Assembly (NCBI GenBank): GCA_033675265.1
Contig: JAUJYZ010000276.1
Coordinates: forward strand, 186,001-250,000
Reading direction: 5' to 3'
DNA from: Actinostola sp. cb2023
Lineage: Eukaryota > Cnidaria > Anthozoa > Actiniaria > Actinostolidae
Length of the DNA: 64,000 bases
Positions within the stretch are counted from its first letter, which is position 1. Every line of letters starts with the position of its first letter. A program made the position numbers and the translations under genes. A model generated the notes under the pieces. It searched no databases. It saw only the letters and a program-made list of their open reading frames with translations, and was not told the origin of the DNA. Below, piece after piece: positions 1 through 12,200 of this stretch.

Positions 1-1319
1 AAAATGATACTAAAAGATGAAAGTGGCGTTTACGCTTGTGGCTTTGTTGTTTGAAGTGTACAATCATTAAAATCGCGACTCGAAGGACGTTGTAAACTGG
101 TTTAATTCTAAAACATGCATGTTATATATTCTTGTTTTTACTTTCACAAAAGTTTTCTTTGTGTATAATGATGTTATGATTCGCAAAACACGTCTCGCTA
201 TTGTGACTTTCTCTAGACAAACCACCGGCAGACATAGATAGCCATAACTGATCAATAAACAAGACATGAGCCTTCGGTTTCCTCAGCGGCACAGAGCGCA
301 TGCGCCTTGGTACCCAGTTGGCGATTTGTGGCCATAAGAAAAAGAAAGCCCATTTTTCAACTCGGCGTGCCACAGGTAGCCCGCTGAGTAATTAGGTCAT
401 GCGCAATGGCATGACATTTTACTAGAGTCATCTTTTACTCCAATTTCAAAAACTGTTGCCCCAACCTGAGGCGAATTGCCAAGATCTCAGAAGACGTTGA
501 TAATTTTAGCTGGTAAAAGTTGATTCATCCATACGTCGGCATAATAACTTAGCTTAATGGCCAACCCCACCAGCGCTATGTCAAGTAAGACCGCTTCAGA
601 GAACGTGTATTGGCGTGTATTTGCGTCGTTTGCGGTCTTGGATTGTTGCTTACGTTCCTTTTGACGGCGACAACATTTTTTGAAATTGGTGTATATAGAA
701 GTTCACACTCTGTTGTGATTATGATACTGAGTATTATTGTCGAGTGGGAAGTAGTTACGGTACGGATCGTGCCGTGCGGTGACCGTGCCGTGTCCAAGTA
801 TTCTGATTGGTTGAGCAAAAGGTTGCGCACTGTAATTGGTTGAATAGATGTCTTCAATTCCGTATCGTGACCGTAACTCCGTGCCGTAGGTTTGCCACTG
901 TTATTCAGTGCTGTTGTTAGTGATGATGTCGATGTTGATGATGGAAATAGTGATAGTTAGCATGCTGATACAATGATGATGATACCGGTATGATTAATGA
1001 TGATAGTGGTGATGGCAGTGAAGGAGGTTCGACTTGTGACCGCAAAGCATCTATGCATGCATGGATGTCGTATTCTGCTAAGATAAGCTCTATTTCAGAT
1101 CAAGCAGATGTAAATATATTTCTGACCAAAAATGAAATTCCTTGGACACTATAAGCCTGTCCATCCAATCAATCCATAGATGCATTGCGGTCACGACTCG
1201 AACCCAGTCTTCCTCTCGTTTTTTCTTTCAACTGTTTTTTTAATGCATGATTATACTGACAGTACAGAATGAGTTATGACCGATGACGACGATGATGACT
1301 TTATTACTTCTTGTCTCAG
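1..1319. other. 5' flank or intron of the CH-domain gene
   Basis: No confident coding exon is seen here. The stretch holds an element at about 268-396 whose inverted relative recurs at 60.65-60.80 kb (shared signature around the ggtaccca/gcgcatgcgc segment), a diverged copy of the TAGAGTCG MITE at 742-898, and GAT-rich sequence at about 920-1020. A candidate first exon of the CH-domain gene at 557-584 (ATG, then MANPTSAMS, followed by a gtaaga donor) resembles the start of transgelin-type proteins. It ends in phase 1 while the first confirmed exon needs phase 0, so at least one further exon would have to lie between them. Confidence 0.4.
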
Positions 1320-4300
1320 ATCCATGGCAAATGGGACGATGATGTAGTAAACGACGTCTCAGCCTGGATCACCAAACATACAGGAGATTCCTTTCCTCAT
1401 GGCGACAAGGACCAGTTCGCTAGTTCTCTTAAGAATGGAGTAACACTTTGCAAGTAGGGAGATAGTTATCAGGGCCGTACATAACCCAAAATTCAAAGGG
1501 GGGCAGTACGTATATAACAGCAAAAAATTAAAAAAATAGTACAGTTCTCAGTACTTTTTGGTATCTTTTTCGCCTTGCTAGAGGGCAACTGCCCCCCCTG
1601 CCCCTGTGCAGTGTACGGCCCTGGTTATTTAGTAAACTATCCTATATCATAGAAAATACAGCCAATCAGAGTACACGGACTGACTGTTGAATATGCCATA
1701 ATTCCTTAGTACGAATATGTGTTTATTAGGCTTTATACTTTGTTAGAGCTTTGTAATATTGCGCGCTATAATTTTTACATTTTTGTGAGGGGTGGTCGTG
1801 AAGGTCTCCTGGTGTCGAGGCCGTTTGATTAGCCATACATGCCTCTGTGCTGTAGGATAAACTGATCATGCAGCGATCGATGATGCGTGGTTATATATAC
1901 CATGCGGAAAATCTCACTTGTTAGTTACGTCAAATTAACATAGACGAAGCATGGGATATTCATGATATTATAATCATTCCAGACCTTTCGTATTTTTTCT
2001 GTCACTCTCTCAGCTCTGCTACTAGGAAAGGAATGATCGATATAATGATGATGATGATGATGATGGCGACCATTATGACGATGATTATAATGACGATGAT
2101 GACGATGTTGATGACGACGACGGCGACAATAATAATGATGATGATGATGATGATGGCGACCATTATGACGATGATTATAATGTCGACGATGATGACGATG
2201 TTGATGACGACGACGGCGACGATAATAATGATGACGATGATGAAGATGGCGACGATTATGACGATGATTATAATGACGATGATGACGATGATGATATGAT
2301 GACGATGTTGATGACGACGATGATGACGATAATAATATGATGACGATGATGATGATGATGATGATATATTGCCCCATTACTAAAGTAATTAACTCACATC
2401 CGCGAATATTGTTCTTTAGGATCGCAAATGCACTCGTGCCTGGATCTATAAAAAAGCCAAACAGCAATCCTGGAAAAATGAGCTTTAAAATGGTAATAAT
2501 TGCTAATGACCCGTTACATTCTCATATATACCACTTAGATGTACAAACCTTCTGCTCATTACACGTTTATATGCACTGAAAAATACCTGCGCACTCTTCA
2601 ATTGCAAACCAGTTTCAAACGTATAGGAAATTCGTAAAGACGACATGGCGTGAAGATGGTTAAACTAGAGTCCATTTGTACATGCGTGGTCTTCTTCAAC
2701 ATCGACGTTTTCAAGAGGATGCGCATGCGCTTTGGTGTGTCGTAGCTGTCCACATCTCACTGGGAAAAATGCGTGCTCTTCAAACCTAGAAATTCATTGG
2801 AAATTCATTAGAAATTCATTAGAAATTCATAAGAAATTAATTAGAAATTCATTGGAAATTCATTAGAAATTCATTGGAAATTCATTGGAAATTCATTGGA
2901 AATTCATTAGAAATTCATTAGAAATTCATTGGAAATTCATTAGAAATTCATTAGAAATTCATTGGAAATTCATTGGAAATTCATTAGAAATTCATTGGAA
3001 ATTCATTGGGAAATTCATTGGAAATTCATTGGAAATTCATTGGAAATTCATTGGAAATTCATTAGAAATTCATTGGAAATTCATTGGAAATTCATTGGAA
3101 ATTCATTGGAAATTCATTGGAAATTCATTGGAAATTCATTAGAAATTCATTAGAAATTCATTGGAATTCATTAGAAATTCATTAGAAATTCATTGGAAAT
3201 TCATTGGAAATTCATTAGAAATTCATTAGAAATTCATAAGAAATTAATTAGAAATTCATTGGAAATTCATTGGAAATTCATTGGAAATTCATTGGAAATT
3301 CATTGGAAATTCATTGGAAATTCATTGGAAATTCATTAGAAATTCATTAGAAATTCATTGGAAATTCATTAGAAATTCATTAGAAATTCATTGGAAATTC
3401 ATTGGAAATTCATTAGAAATTCATTGGAAATTCATTGGGAAATTCATTGGAAATTCATTGGAAATTCATTGGAAATTCATTGGAAATTCATTAGAAATTC
3501 ATTGGAAATTCATTGGAAATTCATTAGAAATTCATTAGAAATTCATTGGGAAATTCATGGGAAATTCATGGGAAATTCATGGGAAATTCATTAGAAATTC
3601 ATTGGAAATTCATTAGAAATTCATTGGGAAATTCATGGGAAATTCATGGGAAATTCATTGGAAATTCATTAGAAATTCATTGGAAATTCATTGGAAATTC
3701 ATTGGAAATTCATTAGAAATTCATTAGAAATTCATTAGAAATTCATTGGAAATTCATTAGAAATTCATTAGAAATTCATTGGGAAATTCATTGGAAATTC
3801 ATTGGAAATTCATTGGAAATTCATTAGAAATTCATTGGAAATTCATTGGAAATTCATTGGAAATTGAGTGCGAGGGCCGGACGGGAAAATATTTGGCTGG
3901 AGGTCATGGCCGCGAGGTCCGTGCTGAATGACCAAGAGCCAACTATTTTCCCTTCCGCGACGACCTAACTCAGTCAATAAGCATTTTATCATATGACCGA
4001 CCCGACACTCTTTTTCCATTGGTTATATCGAGAGCGCGCGTGTCGGGAAATACGGCTTCACGTCCGGACCCCATCACGTGACTTTTTCCAATGGTTTTAT
4101 TGCGAGCGAGCGAGGCGGGAAATACGGGTCATATGATAAATACATATTCCTTTCTCTGTATCTACAGATGGAGAATATTGGATGGTTCGTTGAGTTCATC
4201 ACATCCTATGGTGTGCAACAAGAGTACATATTTGTTACAGTTGACTTGTATGAGAAACAGAACGTATGGCAGGTTAGAATAGAGTACATGCGTTCTTCCT

Positions 4301-5567
4301 TCGATCCAACGCCTTTTCTATATGCATGGTTCATGATCATGATATAGAGTCGTGTTCGTATGAGTGGGAAACCTACGGCAAGGAGTTACGGTCACGGTAC
4401 GGAATCGAAGACATCTATTCAACCAATCACAGCGCGCATAATCATCGCTCAACCAACCAGAATGCTTGGATACGGCATGGTCACCGCACGGCACGAACCG
4501 TACCGTAACTAGCTACTTCCCACTCATACGAAAACGACTATCGGGGAGATCAGTGATGTATAGTGATGATGATGATATTTGGACGATTGATGAAAACAGT
4601 ACATCTGTCTGTTATAGGTTGTATTGGCTTTGAGGGCTCTCAAAGACAAGGTAAGACTTTTAGGAGCTTTTATAGGGTTTGTCACAAGTCACAAGTCGCT
4701 CACCGAGAAATATTCAGTTTAAACGATTATTAAAGACATCAGTAAATAAAACAAACAATTTCTGCTTGTTCTGTACTGCACCGCTTGCAAATCGTGCTAC
4801 CCTAGCTCTTGAAATAATAGATAATAATGTCTTCATATTTAACAACTATAAAACGTTTTCCGTGTGCATGATATCGGTCTCATATAACACGAGGGGAAGT
4901 TTGGGAGAAGTCTCGAGCTCTGTGTAAAACCTCGCCGGGTCTCCCAAACTTTCCCGAGTGTTATATTAGGCCGATATCACACGGAAAAACGTTTTATATT
5001 TGTTCTGTAAAATAACGAGACGCAAAAGTGAATTAAAACAACTTTCAGTAGCCAAACCAAATGCTAAATTCTCCTAACGTCAAAAATGGTTTGAACAGCC
5101 AATCAGCGTTCGTTTTATATGAACCGAGCGCGAGCTTGTGTGATCAAGTAAAACACGGCAAAGCGTCAGTGCAGGTCGATGCTGAATAGCTAAAACGATC
5201 TTAAAATCAAACGTTCACAACTTTTGGTGTTAAAAACATTGCGATATACCAAAACTATGGATTTTTAATGAAAAAAGAACAAGAATGGTGACAAACATGG
5301 CAAGAAAGCAGAGGATTTTGTTGCGTTTTTGAATAAATTGTAAACATAGTAGTTAACCAATCAGAGCGCGCGTTAGAATTGTGTTATTTTACAACATATA
5401 ATATCACATGGCGTCTTCTGTGCATATTTGTCATATGGATTACAGGTCAAAGTGTTCTTCTTCGAAATATATTATCGACTGCGGGAAAAAGATCGCAAGT
5501 AAAAACAATATCCATACATGTCTTTGTTTCTCTTGTTTTTCAGGCCGCAGAAAAGGGAATCAACTGA
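1320..5567 (+). CDS. Calponin-homology domain protein (transgelin/calponin-like), 5' incomplete
   Basis: Five exons join in frame: 1320-1453, 2420-2492, 4168-4272, 4618-4650 and 5544-5567 (stop TGA at 5565). All have AG acceptors and GT donors and matching phases. They encode about 122 residues of a single CH domain: a first helix with the VNDVSAWITKHTGDSFP stretch, then FASSLKNGVTLCK, IANALVPGSIKK, MENIGWFVEFITSYGV and VTVDLYEKQNVWQVVLALRAL, the usual order for transgelin, muscle protein 20 and calponin. Such proteins bind and bundle actin filaments in the cytoplasm. The product ends shortly after the CH domain (AAEKGIN-stop), with no C-terminal calponin CLIK repeat in the exons found. The start exon is not established. 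Introns carry a GAT-rich array, an 11-bp minisatellite and a MITE. Family assignment is firm; the exact paralogue is not. Confidence 0.87.
2035..2366. repeat. GAT/GAC-rich imperfect minisatellite
   Basis: Trinucleotide-biased array with a longer period: a block with gatgatggcgaccattatga followed by gatgttgatgacgacgac recurs three times (near 2055, 2140 and 2245). It lies in the first confirmed intron of the CH-domain gene. It gives long spurious frames (poly-M/T on +, poly-H/R on -). Confidence 0.9.
2789..3865. repeat. 11-bp minisatellite (unit attggaaattc), about 97 copies
   Basis: Nearly continuous tandem repeat of attggaaattc or attagaaattc units with rare 1-bp length variants, in an intron of the CH-domain gene. 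Because 3 x 11 = 33, every frame reads an 11-residue pattern (EIHWKFIGNSL), which is an artefact. The variant segment cataagaaattaattag occurs at 2828 and again at 3235, exactly 37 units apart, so a large block was duplicated. Confidence 0.97.
4345..4541. mobile_element. MITE, TAGAGTCG family, copy 2
   Basis: Short non-autonomous DNA element with terminal inverted repeats (left tagagtcgtgttcgtatgag, right ctcatacgaaaacgacta), flanked by TA. The interior carries two CCAAT-containing segments (caaccaatcacagcgc and caaccaaccagaatg). It lies in an intron of the CH-domain gene. Nine copies of this family occur in the window. Confidence 0.85.
4846..5005. repeat. Fold-back element
   Basis: Inverted repeat: the arm with aaaacgttttccgtgtgc at about 4850 is complemented by cacggaaaaacgttttat at about 4980, and cacgaggggaagtttgggag is complemented by ctcccaaactttcccgagtg. 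It lies in the last intron of the CH-domain gene and is probably a MITE. Confidence 0.75.
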
Positions 5568-5989
5568 GGAAAAGACTTTTGACTTCATAAAATCACGTGA
5601 CTTTAGTTAACTTCTTAGCACTTGGGCTCCCTGTGGAAGATTTTATTTTATTACTCGGGCTACCTTTGGAAGGTTTTATTTTATTACTCGGGCTACCTTT
5701 GGAAGGTTTTATTTTATTATCCATGACCTGACCAAAGTCGAACCTCGATGGTGAATAAAGACATTATTTGACCGAGTATCAGTTTATCCGTGAAAGTGGG
5801 TTATCTGTGGTCAGGATGACCGAGAGGGATTAGGTCGAGGGGCCCTACTAACCACAGGGAACCCACTCACCGTAGAAAATGTAACTTTAAGGTAACTTTA
5901 TTGACTGCGTTACAAGTGTTAAAAATATACTTGTTTTGAAAGATATAAACAGGCAGACATATAGTAATATTCTTAGGGTATCTTTCCAT

Positions 5990-6362
5990 TCTACTCCTTC
6001 CCTCCCCCTTGACCTCTAATCTATGTCCCCTCCCCCTTGACCTCTATGTCCCCTCCCCCTTGACCTCTATGTCCCTTCCCCCTTGACCTCTATGTCCCCT
6101 CCCCCTTGACTTCTATGTCCCCTCCCCTCCCCCTGACCTCTATGTCCCTTCCCCCTTGACCTCTGTCCCCTCCCCCTTGACCTCTATGTCCCCTCCCCCT
6201 TGATCTCTATATATGTCCCCTCCCCCTTGACCTCTATGTCCCCTCCCCCTTGACCTCTATGTCCCCTCCCCCTTGACCTCTATGTCCCCTCCCCTCCCCC
6301 TGACCTCTATGTCCCCTCCCGTCCCCCTTAACTTCTATATATGTTCCCTCCCCTCCCCTCCG
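5990..6362. repeat. Minisatellite, about 23-bp unit cccctcccccttgacctcta, about 15 copies
   Basis: Strongly strand-asymmetric C/T-rich array (unit cctcccccttgacctctatg plus variable cccct). Such polypyrimidine tracts can adopt triplex structure; that is inference. Intergenic. Confidence 0.93.
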
Positions 6363-6589
6363 CAGTACATTCATCAGTCCACAAGTACAGTAAATACTTG
6401 TGACAAGGATATCTAGGGAAGGAAAAAGAGGGAATTACCGCCGGCGTGTTTCTTCCCTCAATACTTGTCACTGTTGCCTTCGTGGAGCCTAATTATATAT
6501 TAAGTGCTAGTGGAATAAGGAAAAATTAAAAAAGATACGATGGAGCATCTGTCATGAGTTCTGGTAAAAATGGAGTTAAAGCCAAGATC

Positions 6590-6998
6590 TCAGCTCATTA
6601 CCCTAATGCCACCTACGTGCACTGTCAATCGCAGTGCACGTCCTGAACCTTCAAGTTTAATTTCAATCTGACAATATCTAGTGGCTGCAAAAGTGTTCCA
6701 TTCATTCAAAACTTGTTTGATAACGTGAGCAAGATAACCTGGTTCTTGAGTTGTAGCGCAGAGGAAAGAAATATTTCTACAGACTGCATGCAACTCTGGA
6801 GACTCTGGACGACCACGAGCTGCTGAACAATTCTGGTGGTGAAGATGACTCCCATCCGACAGGTCGCTTCAGGACGGCAGCAGGCAGATCAAGCACCATA
6901 CCTAAGTTCTGCACTACCCGCTGGAGTGCTCGAGTTACCACTGTCAGCCCTACTTGCAAAATACGTCTCGCTACTTCAAGCTTTAGAGGAAATATCAT
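6590..6998 (-). pseudogene. Possible degenerate coding remnant, unrecognised
   Basis: Two overlapping minus-strand frames (6777-6998 and 6590-6793) read as protein-like rather than low-complexity sequence: an amphipathic segment with VARRILQVGLTVVTRALQ, then EPGYLAHVIKQVLNEWNTF and a basic/hydrophobic end. They are in different frames and I see no convincing intron joining them, so a frameshifted remnant is as likely as a real gene. I do not recognise the family. Confidence 0.22.
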
Positions 6999-7490
6999 CC
7001 GGCGTCCAGTAGTGGAGATGCCAAGCGCGATTCGTTAGCGTATACACCTCTTAGGAGCGGAGAGGAACAGGCATTTAAATATCCACCCTCCTTAATTTTT
7101 AGGCCATTTTTCTCCCTCCTCCCTGTTTGTTTCGGTTGTTTCTCCCTCCTCCCTCTATATTTTTAGCCATTTCTCCCTCTCGTCGATGGCCCAGAATAGA
7201 TTGAGCGGACTAGCGATGCTCCTCAGAATCCCATCGGTCCTAATTCATGGAGGGAATGACTTCAATTGAGCTCCGATGGAGATTTATCGCATGAAAGCGA
7301 ACTGGAAAAGAATCTAAACGAACTCCGGTGCTTCCTCCTAAGTGTATCCATCAGTTAGAAAGGTTATTATGGATAGGTTTTATTGATTATAAAATAATCA
7401 AAAAATTAAAATTAAATTTACAGTAATTGTACAGTGTACGTACAGACTGTACATTTGACTGATGTACATTACACCTAGCATGCATGTATA

Positions 7491-7737
7491 TACAGTCATT
7501 CTCAAAAACGTCCAGATAAAAAGACTACAATAAAGTCACGTGATTCATTATATTTTCAATTTTTGCGTGCGGAACTGCAAGTTTATTCCAGGCCATTACA
7601 TTCAGTTCTCACAATTCCGTGTACTTTTGCATCTAGTTGAAATTCCACGCGAGGAAATTGAAAACATAATGAATCACGTGACTTTATTGTAGTATTGTAG
7701 TCTTTTCATCTGGACAACCTTTTTGAGAATGACTGTA
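7491..7737. mobile_element. TIR MITE (tacagtcattctcaaaaa)
   Basis: Termini tacagtcattctcaaaaa and tttttgagaatgactgta are inverted, with TA at each end, and the arms carry mirrored tcacgtgattcat/atgaatcacgtga segments. A second copy lies at 44607-44860 inside parkin intron 5. The TA target and CAGT start suggest the Tc1/mariner group. Confidence 0.85.
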
Positions 7738-7917
7738 TACAATGTAAGTACTGTCAGTCAGTAAAGTCTGCAATAAAGTCATATTGAGCTGCTTGGAGTG
7801 AACGGTGACTGACATTAAATACATACATGTACATGCTTTAAAGCCTTAGATAAAGGCTTGTGTAGAACTTTCACATAAATCATTGATCCTTCTATTAGAA
7901 CACTGTCTTGATTTAAA

Positions 7918-8135
7918 ACAACTAGCCAAACAAACAAGCAAACAAACAAGCAGACAGACAAACAAGCAAACAAACAAATAAACAAACAAGCAAATAAAAC
8001 AAAGAAAGAAAGAACCAAGCAAATAACAAGCAAACAAGAAACAAATAAACAAACAGACAAACAAGCAAACAAACAAACAAACAAACAAGAAACGAACAAA
8101 CAGACAAACAAATAAACAAGCAGAAAGAAATCAAA
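7918..8135. repeat. AAAC/AGAC-type simple repeat
   Basis: Tetranucleotide-like tract of aaac, aagc and agac units. It produces spurious Leu/Cys/Val-rich frames on the minus strand. Confidence 0.95.
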
Positions 8136-8343
8136 TAAATATAATGCCATAGATTATTCTATGTTGGTACAATGTAGAACTTTGGAGATGTTCGAATCCT
8201 ATCAGTGAATCCAAGCACTTGTTTTGATATTCTTGACTTGTAATGTAATTCCATGTACATGTGTATGTACACCCTTGTTTCAGAACATTTGTGTAAGGTT
8301 TCACTACAGTACATATACCAGGAATGTTCATATTTTTTGCTTG

Positions 8344-8933
8344 TCATCTTGCCATTGCTAAAGCCAGAGATAGTTCCCTAAACGTCGTCTGTCCCCTGTG
8401 TATCATGTTTTGAATGGCAGCCTATAGAAAACACACCAAGCTATAATGGTACGTTAGGTCTGGACATCACTGTCAGGACCTGTACTGTAACAGTACATGT
8501 TCATGAACTCTCATACTGTTAAAAATCAACTGAATAGAGAGTCCTGTAGTAAGCTAACCTCGTCTTTCTCATGTTTGTTCTGCTTGAATTCTTCTCTTGC
8601 CCAAGTCTTCAGTTCACTTCTGTGTTGTGGGTTTTGGACGTCTTTCAAAGTTTTCATAATATCACGATAGAGTGTCAGCACCTGCCTTCTGACTAGAAAC
8701 TATAATTTTGCAAAGTATTAAGCTTATTTTATTGTCAATGTCATAGTTTCACTTCCAACTCAGTCTACTTGGACAGATCTAGGGTCTTGCTAAAGAGAGT
8801 TCACAAACTTTTGGGTTCAGACAAATTACAAAATATCTTTACCTTTCCCGCTTAAAGTGTGCTGTACAGAGAGTATTACGTGAATTATTACCTGCTTTAG
8901 CGAAAGAGTGTTTGGCGGCAATCGAGCCGCCAT
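8344..8933 (-). CDS. LYRM2: LYRM2, LYR motif-containing protein 2, complete
   Basis: Three minus-strand exons, 8933-8892, 8699-8559 and 8421-8344, join in phase 0 with GT-AG introns to give 86 residues (vertebrate LYRM2 is about 88). The product starts MAARLPPNTLSLKQ, has the LYR tripeptide at residues 24-26 (VLTLYRDIMKTL), the basic WAREEFKQNK segment at 47-56 characteristic of the family, and ends LALAMAR-stop. LYR proteins are small mitochondrial-matrix helical proteins that bind acyl-carrier protein; human LYRM2 has been linked to assembly of complex I. The start ATG lies in a gccgccatcttgg (YY1-like) context on the opposite strand. The gene is head to head with the next gene, 262 bp between start codons. 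The identity is firm. Confidence 0.95.
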
Positions 8934-9204
8934 CTTGGTGATCCAAAATCACACAGGAAGCCCGCAAATAACTGTATTACTATTCGTTTATTTTTTTTTA
9001 CTGTACAATTGGCTCAGAATTCAGGAAAAATACTTGACAAAATAAAACATTTTGGAGCAAGATAGTTATTTTGAAAGGTAAATAAAATCCATATACCAGC
9101 GTAAAATTGTGAGATTTTGTGTACTTACTATTGGGAACCCTTTGGTTTTTTGACCGGGTAGGCTGGGTCGAATCTCTTGGTAACGCGAAAACAACATGGC
9201 GGAC
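8926..9204. promoter_or_regulatory. Bidirectional promoter region, LYRM2 / TSNAXIP1-N gene
   Basis: Only 262 bp separate the two divergent start codons. Both starts sit in an ATGGCGG context; the LYRM2 side (aagatggcggc on the minus strand, 8926-8938) matches the well-known YY1-type element that often overlaps first exons. No TATA box is evident. Shared regulation is inferred from layout. Confidence 0.5.
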
Positions 9205-12200
9205 AAACATGACGAAGACAGACCTTTGCGATCTTTGCTGAATGTGGTTTATGAAGTACATCGAAACGATATTAAAACATATACAAGTGGTCATCTAAAC
9301 CCAAGCAAGCTTCTGAAAAACCAACAGGAACGGCATACGTCATGGGAGAGTTCAAAATGGCCCGCTGTCAGGTAGATTTTTTTAAAGCCAAAGCCCTTTG
9401 ACTCTGTAAGCTTATATCTGATCAGTGCCAGTGGCTTCAGACGAAGCCAACAACTCCCCGGGCTGTCCAGGGGAATGTTGGGTAATTAATAGAAGGGGTT
9501 TGAATTAAATATTGATTTTCTCCTGTGTAGAGGAAAACGACGAACTTTGTTAGCTAGATGACGTACATGTTGTACGTTGCCGTTGGGTAGGATATGATGC
9601 CGCCAGGGGAATCGTCTGATACATGACTCACACATTAACATGTGTACATGTATGTACATGTAGTCTGTAGTTTCATCTTTTTCCTTTGAAACACATACAT
9701 GTAATTATATAAATTATATTAATAGATTTTAGTTTTAGATTTATTGTATTTAGATTTACGTCTCCCCGATTAGTAGGGCACTTACTCGAAAACCTGGGAT
9801 TTACGAATTTCCCAAATAAAAAAACCTGGATTTACGAATTTTTATTTACGATCTGATACGATGCAGTCTTCAGGATATTTTGCCAGACTATAAACACTCT
9901 AACACCTTTACGTCTGACTGACGCCATTATTATTGTTCATGCGGAGTTTTATTGCAACGCCGATACCACATTATACAACCTCTAAAAATTAATAAATGTT
10001 TTTAGGCTATAACCTGGATTAATGATTTTTATGCGTTCCTTTAACCTGGATACGAGAATAAAATGGCCCAAAACCTGGACCCTGTACCGCTCCGCACATA
10101 TATATTATGTAATTATTGGGAGTACCCCCCCCCCCCCCCCCCCCATATATATTATGTAATTATTGGGAGTACTCCCCCCCCCGTGCCAAGCTATAAGATT
10201 TTTGAGACGTTAATAAAGTTATTATTATTATGAACTTAACATTATTTAATGCTAACTGATTTAGAACAAAACCAGCAGTAAAGATAATAGACCAGCCTGT
10301 GAGACTTAGAGAACAATCAGATGATGAATGCGACCACAGAAGAATGCAAGATGCCTGGATAGAGTTTAGTCTGGGACCTGTAGGAAGCATGGTTATAGGT
10401 AATATTAGTAATGTTTGTATTAATATTATTTTGATGGATGGTACATGTATGTAAAAATGTATAACACCTGTCACCTGTCACACTGCCCGCCGAGGGTAGG
10501 TGGAATATACTTGTAGCAATGGCCATGTGACCCTGCTTGAGGTGTGGGGGCACCCCGCACATTGCATACACAAATGTACCTCATGAGGGACGACCGCTGG
10601 CCAGCAAGCCTCAATGTTAAATTTGCCTAAATTATATTCAGCTACATTTAAACTCATCGGCACTGATGATCTTGGAATTAGGTGCCTTGAGCATGCCGTG
10701 CAGGACATGTGCTGTCCACACACGATTGTGAGTTTGTCGCACCATCCTTGATTTTGAGCTTAGAAAAACATATATAAAGAACATCAAACAACAACACACC
10801 TTTAGATCCACAATGATCTGCAACGATGGCCACACGACCCTGCTTGAGGCATGGGGGCACCCTGCACATTTCATACCTCATGAGGGATGACCGCTGACCA
10901 GCAAGCCTTGATTTTAACTTTGCCTAAATTATATTCAACCACATAACCTGATATGACCATATTTCTTTTTTACACTTAATTAGTATCATCAATGTAAAGC
11001 GCTTTAGAATATTTTAATAGTTAAGGCACTATATAAATGTTATTTATTTTATTATTATTATTACTATGTAAACCTAAATGTACATGTCATGTCATAACTG
11101 TGCCGTGACAGCTAGAGCTGTGCCATGACCATTTCATTAATGTGTGGTGTCATTATCTTGTGGTGCCTTTACCATGTGGTGCTGTCACCATACCATGCAG
11201 TGACTGTACAGTGTTGTGACAGTGTGGTGCATAGCCTGCGTAGCAAGTGTTTTTTTGGCCGTGCGGAAGGTTTTTTTCGTTTTTTTTTTGCCACGCGGAA
11301 GTAAAAAAAACTTTCGCATGGCCAAAAAAAACATGCTTGCTAAGCAGGCTAGGTGCTTTATAAATATGTATCATGTGTACACTAACCTGTATTGATTACA
11401 TGTACATGTAGGTGGCCATCTACCAAGCAGTACTAGTAGTGTTATGAAAGATGTTGGACAAATGGAAGCACCATTAAAACCATTGACCAAAGACTCTGTG
11501 AATGTTGAAGAACTTCAACTTCCTGAAATAATGATTCCAGTTGCATATAAAGGCGCTGAAGGTAAATTATCTGTGAGTAGCCACACTCCTCTCTAACCTA
11601 CTCTGCTGTCAGATTAATACCTTCCAGAGACCACAGAGCGAGTTTCATATTACGGGGCTGAAGCCTTCATGCCATCAAACCCTCTGAAAATGGTTGATTT
11701 TTTATAGAACATTTATGTATGGCAAACCAGCCTTTATTGAGGGGGTTAAAGTCCCTAGAGTCCCCCCACTCCGCAGTCCCTGCCTTCAGAATATAGGAGG
11801 TATAGAGACATTTGTGTATTAGTGGGAAGCATTCCAATTGGTTGAGCGACTATTTTGCGAGCTGTGATTGGTTGAATAGATGTCTTCAATTCCATACTGT
11901 GACCGTAACTCCATACCATATGTTTTCCACTCATACGAATTTAACTCTATGGTCCAGATGTACATGTACAAATGTAGCTTATTTTTACAAGATCCTGCAT
12001 TACAGTAGATCTGCAAAAGAACTACATAAAATTGTGTACATGTATATGTACTCCAAGGTCAGGGCTCCAGAAACTTTGACAACAGTCAGTGTGATGTTTC
12101 GTATGTACAGAATATTGTACAGGAAGGCTTGCAGTAGCACTATAGCACATGCATGTAGAGCCTATATGATCTGAAAGAGTTTGTCTTTTTGTTTTCGTAT

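Larger units (their letters stand above)
5568..8343. other. Intergenic region with simple repeats, no confident gene
   Basis: Between the CH-domain gene and LYRM2 I see about three copies of a 37-bp unit with ttattactcgggctaccttt (5635-5720), a pyrimidine-rich minisatellite (5990-6360), a possible coding remnant (6590-6998), a TIR element (7491-7737) and an AAAC/AGAC-rich simple repeat (7918-8135). No other supported gene. Confidence 0.7.

Noticed and set aside
1925..2467. His/Arg-rich frame of 180 codons
   Set aside because: Complement of the GAT/GAC array in the first confirmed intron of the CH-domain gene.
2885..3594. Repeat protein EIHWKFIGNSL
   Set aside because: Produced by an 11-bp satellite read in register every 33 bp; lies between two CH-domain exons.
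7815..8150. Leu/Cys/Val-rich 'membrane protein' on the minus strand
   Set aside because: Translation of a tetranucleotide repeat; the real minus-strand gene (LYRM2) lies just beyond.
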